Assembly: GCF_910592395.1 (NCBI RefSeq) | Contig: NC_088311.1 | Coordinates: forward strand, 18,664,501-18,728,500 | Length of the DNA stretch: 64,000 nucleotides | Direction: 5' to 3' | DNA from: Lineus longissimus | Taxonomy: Eukaryota; Nemertea; Pilidiophora; Heteronemertea; Lineidae | Shown here: piece by piece, positions 31,734-46,700 of the stretch | How the letters are laid out: every line of letters begins with the position of its first letter | Numbering within the stretch: the first letter of the stretch is position 1 | Notes under the pieces: generated by a model | What the model was told of the DNA's origin: nothing | Database searches by the model: none | Seen by the model: only the letters and a program-made list of their open reading frames with translations | Translations under genes and position numbers: made by a program

Positions 31734-34700
31734 ATGGACAAAGCCGAGAAGGAGCCTTTCGACCCGTCCGTCGACGATGAGGGCGGTGGAGCGGGTTCAG
31801 ACGGGGGCTCGGAATTGGGAGATGAAAACAAGGAAAGAGGAAATTGGGGGAAGCAGATAGACTTCTTATTCTCTTGTATTGGATATGCTGTTGGACTTGG
31901 GAATATCTGGAGGTTTCCTTATCTCTGTATGAGAAATGGAGGAGGTAGGTGGTCACACTATATTTGTAATGATGTTGGACTGTTGGAATATGACTTATTA
32001 TATGTGAGCAATGGAGGAGGGGGTAGGTTGCCACACTATGATGTATGTTGGACTGGTGGTGGTTTCCTTACTTATTATATGCGATAAATGAAGGGGGTAG
32101 GTGGTCACACTAGACGTATATATATATATACATATAATACTGTTGCACTTATATTGAGAATGTCTGGTTCCCCCCTAATGAGAAATGAGAAATATGACAG
32201 ACGAACTGGGAAATGAAGGAGGAACAGTTGTAGCAGTTGAGTAAGCAGGGGGCGTAGTCCCATCTATCATAAGCGAGTCCAGGAATATTCTCAGGAAATC
32301 CGCCGAATGTGCTGTTGCGGGAGGGTAGTGGACCAGATGCGATTTCAGTAATCCTGAAGCCTTTGGCGTGCCGTTTCCAGGTTGAAATCTGTCATGCCTG
32401 TGCTCTTAGACGCTGATTTCGGGCCGATCCTGACGATGTATGAATGAAAAAATGTGCGATCCTCTTGGAAACAAGAAGGTCTGGTTGGAAATGTATGACA
32501 GCGTCGAAGGTACTTGTTCTGGGCATAAGGGCTAAAATTACATGTATAATTTATTTTGCTACTTTTGGAGTGGTGCCCTGAACAAGTGTTGCTGTCCGAC
32601 GAAAAGTGGATAGGAACGCGCCTTATGTACCGGCCCCCTCCTAAATCCGGCAATAGGCCTTTCTACACGAGGACAGTTGGAACCGGCTTCGAGCCAGCTC
32701 GAGGCGGGTCAGGATAATTTTTACCGTGTAGAACGAAATCAGAACCGTCTCCAATTGACCTGACCCGAGGCGCGTTAGCACTGCAGTCTCGAGTCCCTTG
32801 AGGCGGGTTGGAGCCACTTCAAGACGCTTAATCTCTCGTGTAGAACCGATCTGGCCTCGAGTCACTTTGCGCACGGTACTAAAATCGAGTAGTGCGGTAT
32901 ATAGCAGTTCATGAAAACACGCGGCAGAATCATATAGATTGCGCGCATAGATGACAGGAGTGTTTTGCTTGATTGATCTCGATTTTGTGCCCGTTATTTA
33001 CTTCCAATGGCTGCTCGTGCGGTTGAAGTTGGTCGCGGTTTGAGCTGGAGCGACTCAGAGACTGAAGATCTGATCGATATTTGGGGGAGTACCAAAACGC
33101 AACTTTCAAACCTCCACCGAAAGAAGAGTCACATGCGCCACCATGCGACGGGTTAGTGGTTTAAGTGGCCTAAACTGACCTGGGGCCGGCGATTTGATCC
33201 GTCTCCGTGTAGACAGCGCAAAGCCAGTTACAGGTGATCCGGCTTCAAGTGGCTCGAGGTGAGGAGGGCTAAAACCGTCCTCGTGTAAAAGCAACTATTG
33301 AAGTGCTGCAAGATAGGTGGTTACACTAGACCTGAAAGGCTGTGCCTTTGCACCTAGGATCTAGATTAAGAAATGGAGAATGTATAGGCCTGATAGAGAG
33401 TTTGAGATCGGCAACTTATAGCAAAACATATACATATACAATGTACTTACAGTTTTTGCCAAATACGTCATCAAATATGGGACTGATTTTTTCCCATCAT
33501 AAGTCGTACATAAGTCGAATCTTCCAGCTTGGATAAAAATGCTCTGGATGTTGGCTCACGACTGAGATAACACAGCTCGGATAATTAAGGAAACTATATC
33601 AACACATATCTAATTACAATCGCCAACAGATAACCACAGACAGAGCAAAAGGCCGGTTTTGTGGGTCCTTTTCTGCGTTCAATCCGTCAAATTCTTTTAC
33701 GCGAGCCTCAGTTGAATACGAAACCCATTAAAAGACTTATTCATGCTTCTATGCTGTCATCGTCATCAATTGGAGCCGAGTCTATTACATAATCGTGTTT
33801 CTATACCCCGAGACCGAAAAATACGACGCAAGTGGATTTTAAGGGAAATGAAACGAACTGCCACCAAAAACAAGCTTTTTCATTTGTATATTCCACTCTG
33901 ATTTCAAAATCATTCACATCAGATTTTATGCGGGGTTTAAATTTACACCTTGAGGGTGTTACCTTTTACATCTAGATAGGGTTCTGGCAGAAAAATTAGT
34001 TTGATCAACAGTGTACCTTCAAAATCTAGCTCATCAGTATAAAGACTAGCGTATTTATGGACCCGTATATTCGTTGATTAATCGAAATCGACAAAAAGGC
34101 GAAGACGGCACAGCCGGTAACGTAATCACCATTGACAACTTGTGTCGCCAACTCAATTGTCCAGATTGTGTTTGAATCGAACGACAATGCGTATAACAAT
34201 AGTTATAATTTCTTTTTTAAATATCGCGCGTTTCAAAGGCGATCTGTAATTGGCAAGGCACTGGTGGAATCGAATCCGCATTCATGTTACATTCATCACA
34301 TAAGTGGGGGTTTTCTCAAGTCATTTTTCTATACGTTCCAACGTAAAGCGGGTGCGTATAAGTGTATGTATTCGTCTTGCTATAAGTTGCGGATCTCAAA
34401 CTAGTTGACCCCCGAGATCTTAGATAGGTTAAGATTTTCAATTCGAGAACGAGGAGGAAAACTAGGTGGCATTTTGACTATAGGTACCGTATTGCCGGTT
34501 AGGGTAAAGGCTCGAAGGTCAAAAGAACTGCTGTTAGCCAGTATTTTTAGGTGAAATGCACCAGACTTGCCGTAAAAAATAGCCACTCCTAGAATCGTCT
34601 ATGCTAGTCGGGGTTAGCAGTATGTAGAGAGCGATGGGTTGAAGCATTCTGCATTAGACAAAGGCCGCATGACCTGAGAGCACAAGTGTGAGAACACAAA

Positions 34701-37700
34701 GCAAACTGGAATTTTTAATTATGATCGTAATTGCCACGACGTATAGTTCCATGCAATGCCTTCCATTCATATAATACATGTACTTCATTATCCCGCGAAA
34801 AGGCTTTCCTACCAAGTCGTCATCAACTGTGATTTTCTTGTCAAAGTTGATGGCCGATTATTTATGACCTGATCGATACCAATCTATAAGAAACAATATA
34901 AACAACTAGCATTGTACCCGTGGCGCAGGCAGGTTCAAATGGGCTATACATTGAATAGATTGAATTGCAATGAAAATATAATGCAATATCAAAGGAGCAA
35001 TATCGAAGAGACAAATTAAACCAACCATTTGTCCACAGACTCGGACCCTGTGGCGTGCTGTATGCGTGCATATAAAAGTAAATCAATTGGTCCGAATGAG
35101 ATGATGAGGCAATGTGAATATACCTCGTTCCTTAGTCAGCAATATGCCCCTTTTTATACGGAGATGAAGGAGAACCCAGATAGGCCTTCACATGTCGGCC
35201 TCCAAATGGCTCGGACCAATTGCACTATCAGTACTAAAACTTTAAAATGCGTGCTCCTCCTACATGTAACATGATCTCGGGCAAGGCACTTAGTCAACAG
35301 GCAAGCTAGAAGTTCAGCACCGTGAGCAGGTCCTTGATAAGCCCATGCCAAGTTCAGAGTGCCTCTTCAGATACATCAAGTTTTGAAAGCTGTGGTGAGC
35401 AGATAAACATACCATTGTAACCTTAATTTGAAAATCCCTTCATAATCAAGGGCTAGCTCTGGCTAATACAGTACCAATATACGATAGACCATCAATTTGA
35501 CCCCAGCTCCTTACTGCGGGAAAACCCAAGTCCAGCAACCAAAAGTATCAAAATACATTTTTGTTTACATTTGAACTGCACACATGTGTTTGTTTACAAT
35601 TTCTTTCCCGCGAAATCTCGAAGATCAGGTGACCTACAATCGTGGATTGAAAATAACATTAACCTTGGTTCAGCAGGTCAACACGTGTACAGGCTGTTCC
35701 AATCATCCCCCTACAGCCAGCCGTTCAACAGGTAGTGTTAGTCACCCCACAGGGAGTGCAGGTGATTCATTAATCCCCTGCATAACTGAACAGCAATGGC
35801 TTGGCTTCCGTGAGTGATAAGGAGAATTGACCGTGTCCGATTAAAAATCCCTCATTACTGCTCCGCTGAAGTAAATTTCCGAAAATAAACATGACGTTGC
35901 ATCAGGATAACATATCACCTGCAAACGTGCAAAATTTCGAGACGAAACACGACCCCCAAATGGCACTTTAGCGAGCCGCCTTATAGTATTATGATATAGA
36001 TGTGTAAGTGTCAAATTATATACCACCAATGCCTTGTAAATATTCTTGGAACCTATACTAATTATGGTAGCAATATGAGGAAATCGCATTTGGAATACAA
36101 AAGTGAAGTCAAACATATAAATATGAACCAATATGTCATTCGCACCGATGCCACAAGTAAGCTACATTGTTGAAATGTATTGTTTACCGATAAAATGTGC
36201 TGACACACAGTAAATAGGTCCTTCTTTACGCTTTGTTAGAGCATGAAACTATCGTTAGCGAATTATTTCTTATTCCTCTTTGATCTCGTCACTTCACGGG
36301 GATTGCTTGAAGTGGTGAGAATATAAATCACGTGAGATGTATCAGCCAATCGGCACTCCGGCAAAGATCCATCCGCCATTTGCATGTTATTAGAGTCTTT
36401 CAATAATAATAATAATGTATCCCCTATGAGTTAATAATGTGTAACTACATGTGTATCCCCAAATTTCGTTCCCAGGTAGCCGCCCCCTAATATTACCGAT
36501 TGCATTTTTTTCCGAGCGTGAATTAGGTCTCGCAAAGGTTGCCGAATGAGACTGTTTTGTAATAATTTATCATTTCTCGTCATCTGTGTACATTATATCT
36601 TTGCAGGTGCTTTCCTTATCCCGTACTTCATATTTCTGTTTATTGGGGGAGTCCCTCTGTTCTACATGGAGCTGGCAATGGGACAGTTCTCCAGCCGCAG
36701 CCCCTTGGCGGTCTGGGACTTGTGTCCGCTATTCAAAGGTGAGATAAGAATGAGTATCACGAGGACGCTTATCTCAACTTCAGCCTCTGACATTTCTGAC
36801 AACAGGCCATACGGTATCTATCGTCGAAATACCACCTCGTTTTCGATGTCCGTTCTCGGATCGAAAATCTTAACCTCTCTACTATTATCAAGGGTCTCGG
36901 TGTCAGTCATTTGGGTATGGTGTCATAAAAAAATTGGGGAGTCCTAGCTATCAATTGATATCTTTACTCGTTTTGCGGCCTTGCATCACAGACCATCATC
37001 AACTTCAAACCTTGATGCCGACGCTTTTTGAGTCGTCCGATTTTGCCACGATTCTTCAAAAACAGTGGTTACAGGGCATTTTAGAAGCGAATTATGATGC
37101 GCACAAATTCGGTGTTGATATCATTCGAAGGCTCAGGATCCCGGCCTTTTTTTAGAGGGCATGGTAGTTAAAGGAATGACACTGAGACGTTTTTTAAATT
37201 AACCCCTTACGTCTGGACCCGGGCGTCTGGAATACTTGTGTGTGCCAAATATGAGCGAGGCGTTCTGACATCCCATTTCAAAACAATGGTGCTAGCGATG
37301 CATGATCGGTAGATAATCGAGATGTCAGTGGATCGGTCGTAGCTCCTACTTCATGGTACAGCTACTTTATGATTACTTTTTTCATTGAATCACCATGTAT
37401 AATAGAATTGGCTGTGTGCATTAGGAATAAACTAGTCCACCCATCAAGTAAAATCAGATAGATCCCCATACCAGTTAAAGGTTTGATCGCACGAACAATA
37501 GGCCATTCTCAATTAGTCATAATTCATTCTCATTCCATTGCTTAACAATGAAAAAAAACTTTTGAGAGCGATGACTTCTTTACCATATGACCGCCGCCGG
37601 ATTTTCGGATTTTCAACTTGATAGGTGACCTCATATTTATATCATATGCGAACATCTGAAAAAATGGGCAGAAACGAGTACTGACTGTTTATAATCAAAT

Positions 37701-40700
37701 GCGGAATTGCAACAGTTTTTGCAAAAGTAAAACGAAGCGATATATATATTTGCTCATAGTATACATGTACGTGATGCATGACTGCATCGATTACAATGTA
37801 TACAGAGAAATCGCTTTGATATGATAAAAAACGAGATCACTGTGAATTTTTGGACCCTGTAAAAGGTTTCGGTATATACCGACGTTAAAGTTGGATGAGA
37901 ACCTTTACCGCCGTTGACATCAGACCATACATTATATCAACCAAAAACTTGTCTTTTCTCTTTTTAGGTATTGGCTGGGGAATGACTATAATATCGTGCT
38001 TCTTCAGCATCTACTACGAAGCGGTCATCACCTGGGTAATCTACTACCTGGGAATGTCCTTCCAGAACCCACTCCCCTGGTCGCACTGCAACAACACTTG
38101 GAACACCGACAGATGCGTCACTCGAGGGGGCAAGGCCCAGCTTAACTCGACCAACGAAACTGAGTTAGCAGCGAATATATATGGAACTGGAGTCATTAGT
38201 TACAATTTCACTAAAGACCTCGGTAATATGACGTCAAATGCGACAGCAAAAGCAATGACGTCGGTTGAGGAATTCTGGCAGTAAGTTTAACAACGTGCAT
38301 CTTATTTTCAGCTTCCGATTGGTATGCGTGGGTACATCATTTGATCCGTCAGCTTTAAATTAGGACGAAAGGGTCTTATTAGGTGGTGCCCAGGATAATT
38401 ATATGCACAGTTCGGGAACTTGATTGCATTTGATTCAGTGACGAATATATTCCTCGTACAAGTCTGAATAGTGTCGTTGTACTGTGAGATGGGAGGGTCC
38501 TCTATTGACGACTCTGTGTAACTTTATCTTTGCGACCAGGCTCCTGCCTATAGTCCCCCTTTAACCACATTAACATCATACAAGGCGAAAAACAAAAACC
38601 ATGATTGTACTCACGCTCGGGACACACTGGCAATGTGGGTACTTTACATAATGTACATGTACATGTACTTGGCATGTCATGAAACCGTCATGTAACTACA
38701 ACATGTTCAGATGAAAATTGGTGAATATCGTGTCAGAATTAACACATCAAGCTATAATCTTGTATAATGGTTCCACTAGAATTAATCAATTTTTGACGCA
38801 GTTGATAAAAGCAACAATTATGATCTTTCTCAATTGGTCATTGAGTGCATTGTGACAGCCTCCTCATCATCATCACGATGTCCCGCACCCATGCGGTCAT
38901 TTGGGCGACCCTGAACATTCAACTGCATGATCTTCTGTTTTCATCTTCCTATTTGCCAATATTAAAACGAATTCGTACGAGCATTACAATGCTGTCGTAC
39001 CAAAGCATTTGCTGCAATATCAAGTCATGAGTTTCTGAATGAAACCCTATTCCGCGCCCTGTTGAAACCATTTTCAACGGGACGAATCTGGCTGGACTTC
39101 TAAACAGGAAATGAGAAGATACATTCTCTCAGGCGGTAGAAATGTAAACAAAAGGCCGAATCAACAGTCGTGCGAAATCCTCTTTAATTTTCAAAATTAT
39201 ATCCCTGTCAAAGTATACGATGCCATCTTGCATAACATTGGCATCTGCAACATGGACCGACGGTCTACACGTAACAAAGCTCAGAACGTGACACGAGTTT
39301 TTGCAAACCCCCGAAAGGTCCACGCGAACGCTCATCCCATTTTCGACTTCGTTTTCAGGAGTTCACACAATGAGATAGGCGTTCAGGTTTGCGTTTTGGG
39401 TATTTTGCGAAAACTCGCTATTCTTCTACAGTGTCTCCTCCGTCAACCCAAATCTGACAACAGGGCTAGCCGCTATTCTAAGAGTACATGTATAGAGTTC
39501 CAAGTTCTTCTTATAACGTACAAAACAGTGCATGGACTTGTTCCGCCATTACATCTCGGACCTACCTGCAGTTGAAGCATACACCCCATGTTGACGACTT
39601 CGTTCAGAACCTAATCTACTCTTGAAAGAGACTAGGTACGTCTGATAACATTCAGAGGGCGTGCTTTCAGAAACGTTGCACCAAAACTATGGAACTCCCT
39701 GCCGCACGATCTTCGAACTGCTGAATCAATAGTGACTTTCAAAAAACATCTATTCAAAAGAAGTTTTCCCTAATATGTGATGCATGCAAAATACATGTAC
39801 CTGGACCATAATCTTTTCATGACTTCTTCAGCGCTTTTGAACATTGATCATTTCTGTGGAAAGGGTGCTTTACTATAAATGCTAATTTATTATATTATCA
39901 TTATTAGTATGTCTATTAGTGATATATATTGCTTCACAGATATCGTTTTGCTTTTTCAACAGGTATAACACTCTTGAGATGACAGAAGACATTGGGACGA
40001 TGGGAGGACTAAGGTGGCAACTAGTCCTATGCCACATCGTCGGATGGACCGTGGTGATACTTTGTGTTCTCAGGGGAATCAAGACTTCAGGGAAGGTACT
40101 GAAAGCTTCGTTGAATAAAGTTGCATTGGCATGAGATAGAGTCATAAAATGGCCACAAAGTATCTACAAAGTTAAGGCTTTCAAGTTCCTGAAAAATCAT
40201 TCTTTAGGGGGGACATAGGCAGGAGATTGGGGGTCTAGTTCGAAAGAGACATCAGTTTAGTTCGAATTCGCGAATAAATCTTCCTCGCACAGGCGTGATT
40301 AGTGAATGATGAGTTTCAGCAAACTAAAAAATCTCTCTCGCATGACATATCCGCATCCGCATACGTCATAAACGAGCGTGAAATTCGCCCCTGTTGATTG
40401 TGAGATAGGAGGGACACCTATCGGTGGCTTCGTGTAATCTTTTCTGGCCCACACGGCCCTTGCAAACAGTCTCCCTTTAAAACCTATTCAAAGTCTCAAT
40501 TTCTTAGTTGATTCGATTTTCTCGCATTTTAATTCGGTATGATCGTGTGTCTCTTTGAAATATTCTTACACTGAACTGATCGCCTTAGCCTATATTTAAG
40601 ATAATGATTGCTCGCGATATCTTTCAAACATACCCCGGAACCGTGAAAATAAAAGTATGAAAGTAAAAATCCACTAGATAATGCAATAACTCAGAATGAG

Positions 40701-43700
40701 CGCTCGTTTAGTACGCTACTGAGTTTGTAAAAGGTGAAGAACACTAGAAGATTGGCGCGGAAAAAGCATAAGCATTATATTTCTGCAGATTTCGTGAAAG
40801 TTATCGATTCATGAAAATAAGAACCGAAATATTTAGCTCCTTTATTGGAAAAACCGAAATAAATTTCGTAATCCACCAAAATAAACTGGTGAAGTGTTTG
40901 TTTATTTGAATTTTTTGCGAACTTTATGGCGATTTACAGAATCTTGACGCTGTTCGCTCTTTTTTCAGGTGGTGTACGTCACGGCAACAGTCCCCTACAT
41001 CTTTCTGACCATCCTTCTCATAAGAGGATGTACTCTACCAGGTGCTGCTGATGGTGTCTTGTACTATATAAGACCAAACTGGAGTAAACTAGGAGAATTT
41101 CAGGTTGGTTGTGATACACCTCTCTTAAGAACACCCGTGGGACCGACAAATACTGCCCTGAATAGAGGGTTGTCCTGATCTTATTACATGTTTCATATTT
41201 GTTTATACTCGTTCAAGTATTAAGTGGTCATATATTGACTTATTTCTCAAGCTGGATTTTAAAGAAAAACTCCACTTCGACCACGCTAAAACAAATCGGA
41301 GTTCAAGTCGTTCTCATTCCCGTAAACTACCGTAACCTTCCTATTGTATTTCTAAAAACATTAACATTCATAAACCTTCATTTACCTTGTTGGCATGCAT
41401 CCGTTGCCGCACTGACAGCATGAGCAGTTACTATAAACGCATGCATCATCATTTGGTTAATTTGCTGCATGCTCCCATTTCGCTTCTACCCACGCTTTAG
41501 TTAGGTCATGGCCTTTTGAAGTAAATGTATATATATATTGGGGTAGTTAGTTTGATGACCTTAATTGCCCCCTTTCTGTAAAGCGAAATCGATTGCCGTG
41601 AATATCAAACGAAGTTGTTTGTAAGATGTTGGCCTGATGCCCCAGAAACCAAGACGAATGCGTTACCATTTAAATGCTACTGATAATAAGCGGCTTTTGC
41701 CACTGACATAGTGTTTCTTGGGCCGATTGCATAAGGCGGGTTTCGCAATACGACGAACGACGAAAGTCTATCGTGTCAACAAGTCTTGTGCCAATTCTTT
41801 TACAAGACACTCCAAAATTATCTTTTCTAGTTATAGCTAGCTGTGTGAGGAGGAATTGGGGACATTTTCAAAGTGTTATATACCCTCTACTTCGTCGTCC
41901 GTAGCTCTTCGTGACGGTTATGCAACCTGCCTATTGTTTTAAGTATTAAGACAACAAAACTGTCTGATGAATAAGTTAATTCGGGAAAACATTGTCACAC
42001 ATATGAGTACTTTGTGTTATGGAAATGTTAAAACAGTTCTTTTCGAATCCAACGAAAATGTGTATGCAGATTACTTTTACCCTCGTAACAAGCTGACCTC
42101 AAGTATCGGATAAGTTTGTTATAAATTAATAGTTAATTTGGACAAACAGCATCAAACGCACAAGTTGTTCTGCTGTAAAAACGCTTTCTCAAATCGTTTC
42201 AGATCTGGACGGAGGCGTGTATGCAGATATTTTACTCTCTTGGACCAGCCTGGGGTGGTCTTATAACCATGTCTAGTTACAACAGATTCAATAACAACAT
42301 TTTCAGGTACGTTTCACGAATGAGTACTCATGTTGCTGCCAGGTTTGTTCGGCGTGTTGTCGGTATCAATTTCCAATGAACGTATACCAAAAAGCCACAG
42401 GGCAGGGTCATATTTTGATCCGCGAGGCATCTATGGGACCAAACCGGAGTTCCTAAAAAAAACGTGTGTGTCCTGTTTGAAGGCCGCTTTCACGCCAAGT
42501 TTGACCGAATGATGTGCTATTTGCATTTTTCTAGATCTGGAGAGCATACTACAATATGACCCAGGGAAATATTGAAAGATTTTTTATATTCGTGGTCTCA
42601 GTGTCCAGTTTAGAATTGTGTAAATTTCTGCCATGCGAGGTCAAAATTGCGACGATCGACTCCTTGACATGTCTTGGTAAAGTGTCCATAACTCAACTCC
42701 GAAGTTTGTCATATTTTAAAAACTTTAATAGCTGATTATATGATGTCTGAATTTCTGCCATGCGGGGTCAAAATGGGGACGATTCCTTGACATGACTTGG
42801 TAAAATCTCCGTAACTCAAAGCCGAAGTATGTCATATTTTTAAAACTTTAATAGCTTATTGTACTATGTCCGAGGATCTAAATTTTCAAGCTGATTGATA
42901 ACTTTAAATTGCAATTTGCAGCTTAAAACTATGTGTAATGAATGTACACACGATGTACAGGGTTTCTAATACGATAACCTGGACCACAGGCAAAAGTAAT
43001 AATAATTTGCTAAACAATACCAATAACTCTCATGACTCTGGTAGTTACAAGCACATAGATTACGTCATACTTTCTAACATGTCTAATGTATGCTGGCTAA
43101 TAATTTCATATAATCGTTATGTTACATCCACATCGGGTCAGTTTCCTAGTGCAGTGTCGTTTGGGTGCGGCTTAGGTTCACAACTGATACGGGTATTCTG
43201 CGCTAAACCGTAAACTTGGTTTTGAAGCGCAACCTTACGTTAAATAAAATGAACGGTCAGCTGACGGGTCAAATATACATTTCCGAGTAAGGCCGAAGCC
43301 GAGCACTCGGGAATGTTCGAGAAATAATGGCCTCGTGACAGTGACATAATGACATCGTGCGGACCTAGCATCAGAGCATCAAGTAGGGTGATTCTTGATC
43401 GCTTTTACCGACGGACATGTGGGACATGGATAGTCAAGAATAAACGCCCTCTACTGCACCGAGAAATAATAGATTATGTTTGCGGAGAACTTCTCTCCTT
43501 TAATTTATGAACGCGCTGCCGTCCGATTTTTCCGGACACCTGCCTCTCCCCCTCCTCCCCGAGTCCTTACTTACTTCCTTGCTTGCCTGCCCTCGCCCAC
43601 TGCAGCAGATAAACTGGCTGGTTTGGCGATAAGCATTCTGGTGGCTTTCACAATCTCTACTCGCAAATGGCCTTGTGGCAGAGGTGATAGGCGTGGCAGG

Positions 43701-46700
43701 GTTTTACGTGTACGTCATGTGGATTGTAATTTATCAAAATGGTCATCTTTATAGCACAATCGAACACCATTATAGGTAGTTCGGTGATAAGAAATGAATG
43801 GGATTTCATAATGCTCACGAAAGATGATTAAATATCTATTTGATATAGCAGCTTTACTCTATGCACAAGTGCACATATATCCATGAAGTTTGCTTGCAGT
43901 CCTGTGAACCTACGAACCTCGAAAATAATCGTCCGCAGTCTGCGTGCGTATTGCAATGTCATGGTTTCGATTCTAATTGCAGGGATTCAATGATGGTGCC
44001 TGTGATCAACTCCTTCACCAGCTTCTTCGCGGGTTTCGTCGTCTTCTCCGTGATCGGGTTCATGGCGAATGAGGCTGGCTTACCCGTGGAAGATGTCATC
44101 ACCTCAGGGCCTGGCCTGGCCTTCGTGGCTTACCCCGAGGCCATCAGCAATCTACCCTTCTCCCCGATATGGTCCGTCCTCTTCTTCATCATGCTGCTGA
44201 CCATTGGATTGGACAGCCAGGTTGGTAATTCATACCAAGGGACAATCGGCTGATGTCAGGATGCCATTTCGTTGGAATGATGTCACATTGCGTTAATTAC
44301 TGCTGATTGAGTCAGGTCCCTGGTGGCGTTGTCGGATTCTGACAGTTGGAGATTATCATTACCATTTGTCACTTTCCGCTCCACCCCACCGAATACGTTT
44401 GTCTACTTTGGCGGGCGTTTCCATGAAAATGACACACGCCACCGCCGGCACCAGAGAACAGACATTCCGTTTTTGGTAGATTTGCCATGATTGAAACAAT
44501 GCACCTACCTCGTAGCAAAAAGATATGAGCGAGCCGATAAATTTTGGCTGGTAGTATTCGCATATGACAAACTGAGTCCACACTTCGGGTTTTATGGCAC
44601 TTCATGCCACCCAATACTGTAAGCGCTCTGATATCTCAAGCCTAATGCAATGACATCGACCTCTTCCATCAAATTTTATGCTTTGTCTCTGTCTATAACT
44701 ATTTTAGGTTTTTTCTTAGTTTGCGTCCTTCGAGACCTTGGTGAGCGGCATAGTGGATGAATTCCCTCATCTCTTCCGAGGAAAGAAGTTCTTCGTGATG
44801 ATCGGCGCTGGGATCTTTGAGATGTTCATATCTCTTATATTCTGTACCAGAGTAAGCTGACACATTTATCATACTCCATGTAGGCCTGTACAGGCGGCAT
44901 CATACTGCTCGACGGTTTATTAAAAAATATGCAAGCGAGCCGTTGTGCAGTGTAATGTTCAAACTTTCACATATGTGCGAGACATTCATCCAATGGCTCG
45001 TTTAACGTTAGTATTCTGTTGAGATGACTGAGAAGTTATTCCCTTTTTAACGATTTTTTTCTGATGCCAGAGATGTTCATTTTTCGTTCGCTTTAGATAT
45101 TTTTTGGTAAATTTGAACACGATTTCGGGCCATTTGGCATAAAGACCTGCCAGATTTCTTCTTACGCTTTATGAGGAATGTCATCATATCGCTGAAAAGC
45201 AACCCAGCTCCCTAGCTGTGCATACTGAAGATGAACACTTTGACCCCCTGCTCTTGCCTATCGTTCCCCTTTAAGGCATCGTTCTGCTTACTACGAACAG
45301 TTTGACCCGTTTCGGCTGCGAGCATAACTTTTGGTGTAATGTATTTGCTACTTTCTTTTCCAGGCGGGTATCTATCACTTCCAAATATGGGATTGGTACT
45401 CCGCTGCTTTCTCGGTAGTCACCATCGCCGTGTTGGAGTGTTTTGTTGTCTTCTATCTTTACGGTAAGATTTTGACATTTTAAAAATATAATAGCATCGT
45501 CATAACTCGATTCTTGTCTTGGTCCTGTTGGCTGTAGTGTAGCTGAGGGCAGGGAGGTAAGTAGCCAACCACCACGATTAATAGGTGTTATTACAATGTA
45601 CCCCATGACCTGGTAATGCATGTATTTACCGTAATATGGCTAAAATCCTGAGATGGCGTCTTCGGTTTTCAGATTTTGAGAGGTTTCTATTGCGAGTGAG
45701 ATACAATGTTCCCCGGCCATATTGTCTTGGGGTGCGAGTAGTGGCGCAAGGATTTTAAAGAACATAATATCGTTTGACATTGATTTGGAGAAGTTTAATG
45801 CATCTCTTAATGCATGGTATTTATTTCATTTTTAACTCAGGTGGCAAACGATTTCTCTATGATATCAAGATGATGTTAGGATACACCCCAAGTATAATTT
45901 GGAGAATACTGCTAGGAGGAGTCACACCTATACTCATGTTCGTAAGTAGATCCTGGCTTAGGAAAGCTATGCGAGTAAGATTTGCGCAGAAGTCGTTTAC
46001 GATATTCATGGTTGCCACATGTTCTTTCATGACTTCAGAATTGGCGCAGCAGCGCATTGTGGTTGTGGCAGGCTATATCATTTAGTTGTGTCGACATCGT
46101 TAAAGGGATGACAGCGTGAGCGTGCGAGATGGCCAAAAAGATAATGTCCCAACTCGCCACTATGCGCCGACACGTGTACAATTACACAAATGCTGGTCTC
46201 TGGTAACGTTTTTCATTTGTGTTGCAAGGCTTGGTTTTATAAGACACGGCTTGCGAATTTCAGGTACGCATCCAGCCGACGGTTAATGCTTATCTCATGG
46301 TTTATTTTTACTTGTCTTTATAGTTTTCTTCTCACACCATTTTCATTTCTTTCCAGGGCTGTCTCTTGTATGCCATCGTAAAGTTCGACTCTCCCAAGTA
46401 TGGGGAGTACGAATATCCAATCTGGGCAAAAGGTATGGGCTGGGCTCTTGCCCTTTGCTCCATGGTACCAATACCGACCTTCATCATATACCGATTAGCG
46501 AGAGAAAGAGGGACTTTTATTCAAGTAAGTGTACTAGTATCAAGCTCATTTTCTATCTTGGCACTCTTTTTCCCAACCGATTTACTCAATTTTAGCCTCA
46601 CAATTACAATCGTGGATTCACACACTACTACACTGCCTCTGATGACAAGACTGTGGTTGGCACTGCGTTTTATCACGATGCTCACATAGATAGCCTCTGT

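Noticed and set aside
31716-32087. Unspliced 123-aa ORF at the SLC6 start
   Set aside because: The exon ends at the GTAGGT donor at 31945 and joins in frame to 36607. The remainder of the ORF is the duplicated exon-end sequence.
39111-39469. Start of an intact LINE ORF before the RT-like end
   Set aside because: The frame is open, but no endonuclease or RT catalytic motifs are visible; only the terminal segment resembles a LINE.
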